A stretch of 64,000 nucleotides of DNA from Phymorhynchus buccinoides (Eukaryota; Mollusca; Gastropoda; Neogastropoda; Raphitomidae), in assembly GCA_017654935.2 (NCBI GenBank), contig CM065684.1, forward strand, positions 59,723,678 to 59,787,677. Direction: 5' to 3'. Under the pieces are notes generated by a model that saw nothing but the letters and a program-made list of their open reading frames with translations, was not told the DNA's origin and ran no database searches. Positions 1-8,278 of the stretch are shown here, one piece after another. Made by a program: the position numbers and the translations under genes. Numbering within the stretch: the first letter of the stretch is position 1; each line of letters starts with the position of its first letter.

Positions 1-468
1 ATAAACGATGATGACAACAGTACAGTGACTGATGCCGAATCACCAGACATCACCCAAGAACAATCTCACAACACCTCACCCTCACGGTATAGGCCTGGAG
101 ATTCACAGAGGGTGGCTACGAACTCGAGAGAATCGGCCCAGTTAAAGAGGAACCCTTATCACCAAAGCTCGATAGAGCGTCAAAATGCCAACAGCGCTAT
201 TCCAGACTGTTGCTGCTTCAGCAGCAGAAAGGCAGAAAATGAAACTTCAGAAGCTCTAGACTTCAGACATTGTGACGGAGAGGATGGAACCGTTCCAGAC
301 GCTTGTCTGGAACAGCCGGAAAATCGGTGGCTGGTGCTGTTTTTCAAAGACTACTACATCCATTTTGTGACGCACAGGGTGTGGAGATGGGTGCTGCTCG
401 CTGTTCTGACGGGTCTCTTCGTGTTTCTGGCGGTGTCTGCCTCTCGCCTTCAGCCTGATAATCAACAG
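1..468 (+). CDS. disp: Dispatched-family protein, exon 1 of the window (cytoplasmic linker and TM7), 5' partial
   Basis: The frame is open from base 1, so the exon or gene continues upstream. It encodes 156 residues: a polar linker with a CCC cluster, then an aromatic/basic stretch (WLVLFFKDYY, RVWRW) and one hydrophobic helix at about residues 130-147, ending in QPDNQQ. The donor is CAG|GTATGT at 468/469, phase 0. Dispatched proteins are 12-TM RND permeases at the plasma membrane that release cholesterol-modified Hedgehog. In that family this arrangement (linker, helix, then large loop) corresponds to TM7, which opens the second repeat. The identification rests on the later exons, which match loop 2 and TM8-12 in order. 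No start codon is visible; a GTG at 25 is only an internal valine. Several Dispatched paralogues exist in invertebrates and I cannot say which one this is. Confidence 0.75.
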
Positions 469-1015
469 GTATGTGTGTAATATATAATAAAGTATATGTG
501 GTTTTGACAGTTGATTGCAGCCTGATAATCAACAGGTATGTGTGTATTAAGGTATAAGTGGTTTTGACAGTTGATTGCAGCCTGATAATCAACAGGTATG
601 TGTGTATATAAGGTATAAGTGGTTTTGACAGTTGATTGCAGCCTGATAATGAACAGGTATGTGTGTATTAAGGTATTAGTGGGTTTGACAGTTGATTGCA
701 GCCTGATAATCAACAGGTATGTGTGTATTAAGGTATTAGTGGTTTTGACAGTTGATTGCAGCCTGATAATGAACAGGTATGTGTGTGTGATATATGATCA
801 AAGTATAATTATGTGGTTTTGACAAGGTATATGTGGTTTTGACAGTTGATTGCAGCCTGATAATCAACAAGTATATGTGCAATAAGGTATATGTGGTCTT
901 GACAGTTGATTGCAGCCTAATAATCAACAGATATGTGTATAATAAGGTATATGTGGTTTTGACAGTTGATTGCAGTCTGATAATCAGCAGACATGTGTAA
1001 TAAGGTACATGCACA
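451..1015 (+). repeat. 60-bp tandem array that duplicates the exon 1 donor border
   Basis: Nine units of about 60 bp start inside the coding exon and run into the intron. Each carries a TTGATTGCAG acceptor-like end, a 15-base copy of the exon end (CCTGATAATCAACAG or a one-base variant) and, in most units, a GTATGTGTG donor. The 15-base blocks after the true exon lie at 521, 581, 642, 702, 762, 856, 916 and 976. Those at 521-762 keep both AG and GT; 856 has a weak CAA|GT; 916 and 976 have lost the GT. Confidence 0.9.
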
Positions 1016-1449
1016 TAATATTTTGCTTTGGGAGTTTCTTTTCTTTGTAAACCGATGTTAGTTTTGTCCTATGCTTGTACAGTCTGTGCTTATTTACACA
1101 TGAAAGTATAATGTTTTAGGAACCTGCTTTCTACAAGGTGTGCTTTTCAAAATACCAATACATGTATTGTTGGTTGAGTCCACGTTCATTTTCAAAGAAG
1201 ATACACGTGATTCATAAACGGAATGAAGCCTTCATTGACCTTCATTCCCTCAGAGCATCGTCTCCTCTTAATCTATCTTAATACTTATAAAGCAAAGCCA
1301 AAATCTGTCTGAAGCTCTGCTTGTCTTGCCATTCTTAAAAAAAACAAAAACGTTGGCCGTAGACCCCCCAAGCATAAATATTTTGATCGGCGTCACCCCG
1401 ATGATGTAGTGAAACACAGTTTGCACATTTAGACTGCTGTAATCTGTTT
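1016..1449. other. Intron sequence, no recognised feature
   Basis: This is AT-rich intron between the 60-bp array and the MITE. I see no ORF, repeat or structured element. Confidence 0.5.
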
Positions 1450-1697
1450 TTAACCCTTTCACCGCCAATGTCGCATTTTAGCACCACAATGATTTAACAC
1501 CCATGTTAAGAAAAGGACTCAAACCAGGGTCTGTTATCCAAAGAGCCTATTTTCATAATTTTGGGAGGTAAGGATAGGCCTTACTTTAAATATGTCATAG
1601 AGGAATCCCCAATATTGCATACAATTTTTTTGTCTCTACCCATGTCAGTTTAATGGACATTTATTTGCTGAAAAATGGCTGGCGGCGAAAGGGTTAA
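1450..1697. mobile_element. piggyBac-like MITE, copy P1
   Basis: The 248-bp element is bounded by TTAA on both sides (1450-1453 and 1694-1697). Its terminal inverted repeats begin CCCTTTCACCGCCA and end TGGCGGCGAAAGGG. A TTAA target site and a CCC-starting terminus are the hallmarks of piggyBac-type elements. It has no coding capacity. The same element recurs at 16429-16675 and 36286-36532, and in broken form near 54435-54690. Its right end lies only 25 bases before the next exon. Confidence 0.8.
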
Positions 1698-1722
1698 CAG
1701 CACATACATTTTCTCTCATCAG

Positions 1723-1947
1723 GTGGGCCTGTTCAAGGAGTCTCATCACTACACGCGAGCCTTCCGTCTGGCCAGTGGTGGCTTTGCGGACAACGGGGTG
1801 GACAGCAGCATCGCCCTGGAGATCATGTGGGGGGTGAAGGAGAGGGACCTCTCCGCATGCCCTTTCTCCCACTACAAGTGCAGAGGGCGGGCCGTGTATG
1901 ACGACCACTTTGACCCCAGCACTGAAGCGGCGCAACGAAGTCTGTTG
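1723..1947 (+). CDS. disp: Dispatched-family protein, exon 2 (start of extracellular loop 2)
   Basis: The acceptor is CTCATCAG|GTGGGC at 1722/1723 and the donor TTG|GTCAGT at 1947/1948. The exon holds 75 codons, phase 0 at both ends, in frame with exon 1. It reads from VGLFKESHHY through ALEIMWGVKERD to DDHFDPSTEAAQ. In Dispatched loop 2 the same order is found: an LF..SH motif just after TM7, a WGV motif, then FD followed by an AQ-type helix. This is extracellular and would face Hedgehog. The acceptor tract is the short TTTTCTCTCATCAG directly after a MITE. Confidence 0.8.
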
Positions 1948-1964
1948 GTCAGTAGGCCTAGGTC

Positions 1965-2580
1965 TTCTTGTTCTTCTTCTTCTTCTTCTTCTTCTTCTTC
2001 TTCTTCTTCTTCTTCTTCTTCTTCTTCTTCTTCTTCTTCTTCTTCTTCTTCTTTCTTCTTCTTCTTCTTCTTCTTCTTCTTCTTCTTCTTCTTCTTCTTC
2101 TTCTTCTTCTTCTTCTTCTTCTTCTTCTTCTTCTTCTTCTTCTTCTTCTTCTTCTTCTTCTTCTTTCTTCTTCTTCTTCTTCTTCTTCTTCTTCTTCTTC
2201 TTCTTCTTCTTCTTCTTCTTCTTCTTCTTCTTCTTCTTCTTCTTCTTCTTCTTCTTCTTCTTCTTCTTTCTTCTTCTTCTTCTTCTTCTTCTTCTTCTTC
2301 TTCTTCTTCTTCTTCTTCTTCTTCTTCTTCTTCTTCTCTTCTTCTTCTTCTTCTTCTTCTTCTTCTTCTTCTTCTTCTTCTTCTTCTTCTTCTTCTTCTT
2401 CTTCTTCTTCTTCTTCTTCTTCTTCTTCTTCTTCTTCTTCTTCTTCTTCTTCTTCTTCTTCTTCTTCTTCTTCTTCTTCTTCTTCTTCTTCTTCTTCTTT
2501 TTTTTCTTCTTCTTCTTCTTCTTCTTCTTCTTCTTCTTCTTCTTCTTCTTCTTCTTCTTCTTCTTCTTCTTCTTCTTCTA
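1965..2580 (+). repeat. Very long (TTC)n microsatellite
   Basis: About 610 bp of almost pure TTC (roughly 200 repeats) with a few phase slips, for example near 2052, 2164, 2267, 2335 and 2498. It starts about 18 bases after the exon 2 donor. It is continuous with the TTC-rich end of the family A element that follows, as seen in the shorter relative at 15735. Long Ser/Phe/Leu ORFs across it are meaningless. Confidence 0.95.
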
Positions 2581-3775
2581 TCGCTCAGATAGTTGCCTGT
2601 CTATTATGAGCGCAGACACGTCATACTGCAGTTAGGCCGCCCAACTAAACAAAATATAGGTCCAGCATGTCCTTCTTCGGCTGGGGAATATGTTTGTAAG
2701 AATCAGGAGAATGGACCAGTAAGGCAGAAAGATAGTACATGACAGTAAAGGGAAATTGGGAAAAGGCAGGAGAATGGACCAGTAAGGCAGAAAGATAGTA
2801 CATGACAGTAAAGGGAAATTGGGAAAAGGCAGGAGAATGGACCAGTAAGGCAGAAAGATAGTACATGACAGTAAAGGGAAATTGGGAAAAGGCAGGAGAA
2901 TGGACCAGTAAGGCAGAAAGATAGTACATGACAGTAAAGGGAAATTGGGAAAAGGCAGGAGAATGGACCAGTAAGGCAGAAAGATAGTACATGACAGTAA
3001 AGGGAAAAATGGGAAAAGGCAGGAGAATGGACCAGTAAGGCAGAAAGATAGTACATGACAGTAAAGGGAAATTGGGAAAAGGCAGGAGAATGGACCAGTA
3101 AGGCAGAAAGATAGTACATGACAGTAAAGGGAAATTGGGAAAAGGCAGGAGAATGGACCAGTAAGGCAGAAAGATAGTACATGACAGTAAAGGGAAATTG
3201 GGAAAAGGCAGGAGAATGGACCAGTAAGGCAGAAAGATAGTACATGACAGTAAAGGGAAATTGGGAAAAGGCAGGAGAATGGACCAGTAAGGCAGAAAGA
3301 TAGTACATGACAGTAAAGGGAAATTGGGAAAAGGCAGGAGAATGGACCAGTAAGGCAGAAAGATAGTACATGACAGTAAAGGGAAATTGGGAAAAGGCAG
3401 GAGAATGGACCAGTAAGGCAGAAAGATAGTACATGACAGTAAAGGGAAATTGGGAAAAGGCAGGAGAATGGACCAGTAAGGCAGAAAGATAGTACATGAC
3501 AGTAAAGGGAAATTGGGAAAAGGCAGGAGAATGGACCAGTAAGGCAGAAAGATAGTACATGACAGTAAAGGGAAATTGGGAAAAGGCAGAGACAAAGAGA
3601 GTGACAGATTAGAGGAAGCTACAAGCACAGAACTACCAGAAGGTGGGGGGTCTATTTGTGCGAAAGACTGAACCCCGGTATCCTCACGGGAAGAGACTCG
3701 TGGATGGGGCAGGGTCGTCCAGCGCCCCGTATGAAGGCACGAGGCATCCAACCACTGGCCCAGCCCTTTTTCTTA
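2581..3775 (-). mobile_element. Family A interspersed repeat, expanded internally
   Basis: Family A is a non-coding element of about 300 bp. One end reads CCCCGTGGGGATAC and the other runs into CTTCTTCTTCGTCAAT and a TTC tract. Relatives lie at 10363-10575, 15735-16055, 23905-24190, 35590-35915, 42905-43200, 47600-47870, 55060-55390 and 62290-62730. This copy is reversed relative to the 23905 copy. It is 1.2 kb long because an internal 63-bp segment was amplified. I see no ORF and no obvious tRNA promoter, so its class is unclear. Confidence 0.65.
2705..3587 (+). repeat. 63-bp minisatellite, 14 units
   Basis: Fourteen near-identical units begin AGGAGAATGGACCAGTAAGG. One unit near 3001 carries a small change. 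63 is a multiple of three, so the array is open over more than 280 codons on the minus strand. This is an arithmetic effect and not a gene. The unit occurs once in the relative at 15893-15950, so the array is a local expansion inside family A. Confidence 0.95.
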
Positions 3776-4111
3776 AATCGAGGATTATATACCAGATACA
3801 AAGAGAGAGGGAGTGCATGTGTGTGGAAAATTGGGGAAAAGGCAGAAAGGTCCCAGTAGTACATGACAGTAAAGGGAAATTGTGTGCGTGTGTATGTGTG
3901 TGTGTGTGTGTGTCTGTGTGTGTTGAGATAGAAGTAATGTGATGCGCTTTTGTTTTGTCTAAGCCTGCAATTGTTTCATACTGATCTCAATACATGTTAA
4001 CATTTTTCAGTATTTCCCCATGCTGGCAACACAGTGTATGCATATCACTGTTGCCATGCGGAAAGAGTGAATAATGTTAACGTGTACATAAACCTTAATT
4101 TATTTGAACAG
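3776..4111. repeat. Intron end with (GT)n
   Basis: Includes a second family A-like fragment (GGCAGAAAGGTCCCAGTAG at about 3841) and a GT/TG run at about 3882-3922. The rest is unique AT-rich intron before the exon 3 acceptor. Confidence 0.5.
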
Positions 4112-4237
4112 AAATTCTGCGACACCATGTTCAACTTGACCAGCAAGGAGATAGAGGATATGAAAATCAGGCGTGACGTCATCACTGGCATACCGAAAAT
4201 CCGGTGCTTCATGAGAGACTTAAACACGTTTCTCAAG
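4112..4237 (+). CDS. disp: Dispatched-family protein, exon 3 (loop 2, Cys-containing)
   Basis: The acceptor is TTGAACAG|AAATTC at 4111/4112. The best donor is CTCAAG|GTAATT at 4237/4238, giving 42 codons in phase 0. The exon starts KFCDTMFNLTSKEIEDMK and ends IRCFMRDLNTFLK. NLT is a possible N-glycosylation site, as expected for an extracellular loop. The conserved cysteines and the F..DL..F helix match the part of Dispatched loop 2 that follows the AQ helix. Exon 4 needs a phase-1 partner, and this donor does not provide one. A duplicated downstream donor (CTCAAA|GTAATT at 4259/4260) would add seven residues and restore the phase. I annotate the stronger donor and flag the conflict. Confidence 0.65.
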
Positions 4238-4284
4238 GTAATTGAATACTTTTCTCAAAGTAATTAAACACAAACAGGCGCTCG

Positions 4285-4405
4285 CGATATGCACGCGCAT
4301 TTAAATATTTGCACACACATACACGTGTGGGCATGCATATGCACCCACTGGTATGCTCGCATAAGACTGCGCGCACACACACACACATGCGCGTGCATAT
4401 GCAGA
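4285..4405. repeat. CA/CG-rich alternating microsatellite
   Basis: An imperfect alternating purine-pyrimidine tract (ACACAC mixed with GCGC) directly before the hairpin MITE. Confidence 0.7.
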
Positions 4406-4409
4406 CACG

Positions 4410-4671
4410 TAGGGGAAGACGGGGTAAAAAGCGCATGGGCGGGTAAGAAGCCCACCCCAATTATCTCATGAAATAAAGAAAATTTCAGTCTCATTTTGCC
4501 CATGAGACGAACGTTAATGTCTAGCATTCGTCTCATGGGCAAATTTGCTTCATTTCATGAGATAATTGGGGTGAGCTTCTTACCCGCCCATGCGCAAATT
4601 TGCTTCATTTCATGAGATAATTGGGGTGAGCTTCTTACCCGCCCATGCGCTTTTTACCCCGTCTTCCCCTA
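4410..4671. mobile_element. Foldback MITE, long inverted repeats, TA-bounded
   Basis: The 262-bp element begins TAGGGGAAGACGGGGTAAAA and ends with the exact complement. The inverted arms pair for about 65 bases with a single mismatch. TA at both outer edges suggests a Tc1/mariner-like target site. The right arm carries an extra internal copy of about 60 bases. A relative with a truncated left end lies at 5450-5652. No transposase is present. Confidence 0.8.
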
Positions 4672-4862
4672 TGCATGCACAAACGCACCCAAGCACACAC
4701 AGACATACACGCGGACGCGTGCGCGTTTGAGCCTATACACAGCAAACACACTTGTTATCGCTAATCTATCCCCTGTGTTAGATAAATGTCTTTCTATCCT
4801 TGTGTGTTTCTGTCTGTCTGCTTTTCTGTTTATCTGTCTGTATCCGTCTCTGTCTGTCTGAA

Positions 4863-4906
<44 letters not shown>

Positions 4907-4974
4907 CTCTGCACTGCTCTCTGTTTTTGTGATTATGCATTTATTTTAAAATCTAATGTTTTTCTGACGCACAG
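4672..4974. repeat. Intron end with (CT)n
   Basis: A CT run of about 20 repeats at 4866-4904, with TCTG-rich flanks. Nothing else is recognised. Confidence 0.6.
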
Positions 4975-5138
4975 TTCATAACTGCTGGTTAATGTATGGC
5001 GTGCAGAATGACGCCATCTTTACCGGAAGTGACGTCAGCTTGCCTTGGAACAGGAGCAAATTGGAGAATTTTGTGAGGGCGTTGAAGAATCAGTACAACG
5101 TATCGGGCCTAAACCAGTCTTACAGTCATTATCTGGAT
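4975..5138 (+). CDS. disp: Dispatched-family protein, exon 4 (loop 2)
   Basis: The acceptor is GACGCACAG|TTCATA at 4974/4975 and the donor CTGGAT|GTAAGT at 5138/5139. The long open frame reads HNCWLMYGVQNDAIF and then the loop to SHYLD, and it needs one base from the previous exon. It ends in phase 0, which joins exon 5 correctly. NVSG and NQSY are candidate glycosylation sites in the extracellular loop. Read in phase 0 from the acceptor, the exon would hit a stop after five codons. The exon 3 border is therefore either the second donor at 4259 or an unseen event. Confidence 0.7.
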
Positions 5139-5449
5139 GTAAGTTTCACGATTCTTACATTATTACCTGTGCTCTCTTGCTTAGTTTTGTTCTGACTCGG
5201 AGTCAGTTAAAAAAGAGGGGTGGGGGGGGGGGGGGTGAGTTTTGGACTTTTTCTGCCAGCTGTAAGTTGGCCTTTGTCAACCCATACTGAGCTGGGTATC
5301 TCGGAGTTGGGGCTGTTGTTTTTGCCTCCTGAGTTGTCAGAGCTGGCTTGATTGAAGTTCAGTATGGTGTTGTAGAGGGGATGGCGTGTGTGTGTGTGTA
5401 AATTATAGCCAAGGTCTCTATTCAAGTATATATATATATATATAGATGT
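5139..5449. other. Intron with short G-run and microsatellites
   Basis: Contains a G-rich run at 5217-5236, a GT run near 5386 and a TA run near 5428-5444. No other feature is recognised. Confidence 0.5.
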
Positions 5450-5652
5450 ATAAAGCCCATGGGCTGGGTAAGAAGCCCATGCCAATTATCTCATGAAATT
5501 AAGCAAATTTCAGTCACATTTTGCCCATGAGACGAGTGTTAATGTTTAGCAGTCGTTTCATGGGCAAATTTGACTGACATTTTCTTTATTTCCAGAGATA
5601 ATTGGCATGGGCTTCTTACCCGCCCATGGGCTTTTTACCCCGTCTTCCCCTA
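5450..5652. mobile_element. Foldback MITE, second copy with truncated left end
   Basis: Same family as 4410-4671. The right end keeps the GCTTTTTACCCCGTCTTCCC terminus followed by TA. The left arm begins only at the AAGCCCATGGGC part, so about 15 terminal bases are missing. Confidence 0.75.
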
Positions 5653-6698
5653 TATATATATTATACATGTTTTATTCTTCTATTGACTCAGAACAAAACT
5701 AAAGCATGAACACTAGTCGGAAAATATTTTCACTCAAATTGTGCTCTCTTGGCCAGTGTGTGCGTGTGCGTGTGTGACGTGCAGGCGGCAAAAAATAGGG
5801 CAAAGATGCAGATTAATACCCTCCTCCATTTCTCAGTTCTTTCCATGTTTTGTTTCAGTCTTGCCTTTTTCTTACTGCAGATTGAGCACTTAAACCTCTA
5901 TCATATTCTATATATAACATTGATTTTCATCCATTTAAGCAAATAAAAATATGCATTCGCTAATACTAGTAGAATTTAAAGGCAAGACGAAAAGAACCCC
6001 GCAATGAACCAAGACTGTGACAGGGGGTGTTGATCTGCATCTTTACCAAAAGTAGATGTTGCTTTCTATTTGACTAAAGACAGTAAAATAAACCACCAGA
6101 GTTATCTCCTATCGACCCAGCAGAAGCGCTTTTTCCTTCAGCAAGCCTTCAGGGGGGTTTCTAAAGGGATGAAACTTTTGCAGTACCCGCTTTAGTAGCC
6201 TCAGTTAAGTCCCTTTAAAAGGTGCATTGTACAGTGATTTTGTTGTTGCTATATTTTGCCTCGACCGGGGTTTGTTTCTGTCTCTATGTGTGTCTCCCTG
6301 TTCGTTAATATGTAAGAAATCATTACAAAGTTTTAAACGGATTTAAATGAAGTTTAAATAGAGGTTAACCAAAGTGATCATTCTGGATGGATGCATGAAT
6401 GGATCAACATACATGTTACCAATTTTAACCTCTTCAAACCGCAGCAGTACTATTAGCAAATATCTATGCCACCATAATCCTAATAAAATATATACCTCAT
6501 AAATATTAATCCCTTCATTCTTGGTGCCCCTTCTCTATTTCTTTTTCTCCCCCATCTTCATCCTAAAACATGTCCCATATGTGCCTCTAAGCAGGTCGGA
6601 GGACGTAAAACAAATGTCTACTAATGAGTGGATGATCCATGATGGATGGATGGATAGATCGCGAATGGTGCTGTGATGACTGATGTCTGTTGCTGCAG
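5653..6698. other. Long intron, mostly unique
   Basis: I see no coding exon here. The first part has a TA run and a GT-rich stretch near 5758. From about 6212 the sequence has a collinear counterpart at 25906 onward, which is where contig B begins. A GGAT/ATGG-rich patch precedes the exon 5 acceptor. Confidence 0.5.
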
Positions 6699-6834
6699 GC
6701 GGCCACCAATTACTGGCTGCTGGATGGCTACCGGCTGGAGGACACTCAGAGTTTCAAGGACTTCCACAGTTTGCTGGGAGAACAGAGCACTCCATTCTCA
6801 TTCTCCCTCCTCCCTAAATCAGGGGAATCGACAG
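6699..6834 (+). CDS. disp: Dispatched-family protein, exon 5 (loop 2)
   Basis: The acceptor is TTGCTGCAG|GCGGCC and the donor CGACAG|GTAATT. 136 bases run from phase 0 to phase 1. The exon encodes AATNYWLLDGYRLED through SFSLLPKSGEST, a hydrophilic extracellular segment with an aromatic core. It joins exon 4 in frame and completes a glycine with exon 6. The copy at 26402-26537 differs only at silent sites that I can see. Confidence 0.75.
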
Positions 6835-7065
6835 GTAATTATACACACTGTTCTTTCTGTACTCAAAACGCCTTCTATCTTTAGTCGACGTAAGCCTCAA
6901 GCGTGGCGAATAGTAGAACGAACGAACGAATCTTTTTTTTTTAATGGTGGAAAAGAATAAGCACAGTACAGGCGTGTTTTCATCTTGCCAACAACAAAGA
7001 AGAAAATATTTGAAAAACAAAATCAGCTCAATGCATGCGTTGACAAATATGTGATACCAATTACA

Positions 7066-7182
7066 CACACGAACGCACACGCGCGCACACACACACACGT
7101 GCACGCACACGCGCACACGCACACACACGCGCGCGCGCGCACACACGCGCGCACACGCACACGCACACACACACACACACCG
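7066..7182. repeat. (CA)/(CG) alternating tract
   Basis: Over 110 bases of nearly perfect alternating purine-pyrimidine with a central GCGCGCGCGC core. The composition favours Z-DNA. The copy-2 counterpart at about 26770-26941 has a different length and unit order. Confidence 0.85.
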
Positions 7183-7523
7183 AAAATTATCGTGAACAGA
7201 CAAAGCAAATCACAGACTGAACATGAAACCTCTAAAATAATAGATTTTTGGACATAAATGGAAGAACAATTTACAGCTTAGTTTTGTTGGTGGGGTGAAT
7301 AACTGTAAAGTTCACGCTCAGGTATTCCATTTTGCTCTTTGTGTCGCAGCCTTGGGGATAATTATGTTGGCTATTAAGGACCAAATTTCAACATACGGTA
7401 GACATGCAGGTAGCCTACTGTAACTGAGTATGTTATGAAAATTCAACCCATCCTCTGCATTTGGACCAAATACAAATATGCAAAAGTATGTGAGTGGGTG
7501 TCTGTGTGTGTGAGTGGGTGTAA

Positions 7524-7846
7524 AGGGGCAGACACACTGCATACGATGCGATCATATTGCGATCCGACTGAGACGAAGTCTGTGAGTCATGATTCAAATG
7601 AAATACTTCCGTCTAAAAGTAATTCTACTATTTTCGCTCACTAAACTCAAGTAGACCCCCAATACACGACTCAGATAAAATGTTTGATACAAAAATACAG
7701 ATATATCATCAGATTCGTACATAGTGAACACAACTAGTAGGATTTTATCAGATTCATTTAGACAGTATAATTTCACGAGAATCATGCCTCACAAATGTCA
7801 CAGTCGGGTCGCATTTGGATCGTATCGTATGCAGTGTAGCGGCCTC
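7524..7846. mobile_element. TIR-bearing MITE, family T
   Basis: Termini of about 30 bases are complementary: ACACTGCATACGATGCGATC on the left, and GATCGTATCGTATGCAGTGT on the right. The body of about 320 bp has no ORF of substance. A related fragment with the same internal CTCAAGTAGACCC motif and the same right end lies at 15235-15385, and the copy-2 version at 27296-27618. Confidence 0.7.
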
Positions 7847-8101
7847 ATAAGTGTTCGCGTGCGCACGTAAGTGTTTGTGTGTGTGTGCGTGCGTGCGTGC
7901 ACTCGCGCGCGTGTGTGTACGTGGTTTTTTTTTCTTCTTTGTTTACACCTGTCCACAATCATCAAATCGGAAACGATGGAATGAAAAGGGACGACAATGA
8001 TGATGATAGCGATGTTGATGACAAACGACGATGATGATGATCATTATGATGATGGTGATGATGTTTATAAGTTTTTTTACTTAATTTCGGCTTGCTGACA
8101 G
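7847..8101. repeat. GT-rich and (GAT)n stretch
   Basis: A GT/GC run at 7876-7920, followed by an imperfect GATGATGAT repeat at about 7995-8066. It ends in the exon 6 acceptor. Confidence 0.6.
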
Positions 8102-8229
8102 GTGTGTTGGTGGGCAACAGATTGAAGTTCATCACTGTCATGGTGGATCTCTCTCTGCACTACGAAACCCTGGCTTATAGAGAGCACATCCCTGTGGTAC
8201 ACAGATGGGAACGCTTCGTCAAAAAACAG
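8102..8229 (+). CDS. disp: Dispatched-family protein, exon 6 (loop 2, pre-TM8 sheet)
   Basis: The acceptor is TGCTGACAG|GTGTGT and the donor AAACAG|GTTGGT. 128 bases run from phase 1 to phase 0. The exon encodes VLVGNRLKFITVMVDLSLHY, then a segment ending WERFVKKQ. In Dispatched and other RND proteins, a strand of this type (hydrophobic with alternating residues, followed by a helix with W and basic residues) lies in the porter-like domain shortly before TM8. The copy at 27891-28018 shows two silent changes. Confidence 0.8.
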
Positions 8230-8278
8230 GTTGGTATAAAACACTAATGTTGCTGATTAATTGACACTCGTACGCTCA

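Noticed and set aside
451..1015. CRISPR-like array
   Set aside because: Units are direct tandem copies with no unique spacers, in a eukaryotic intron, without cas genes.
1675..2635. ORFs of 200-300 codons of Ser, Phe or Leu runs
   Set aside because: They are the three frames of the (TTC)n tract; only 1723-1947 is coding.
2645..3751. 368-codon minus-strand ORF with LPFPNFPLLSC repeats
   Set aside because: The 63-bp unit is a multiple of three and has no stop in this frame; it lies inside a non-coding repeat.
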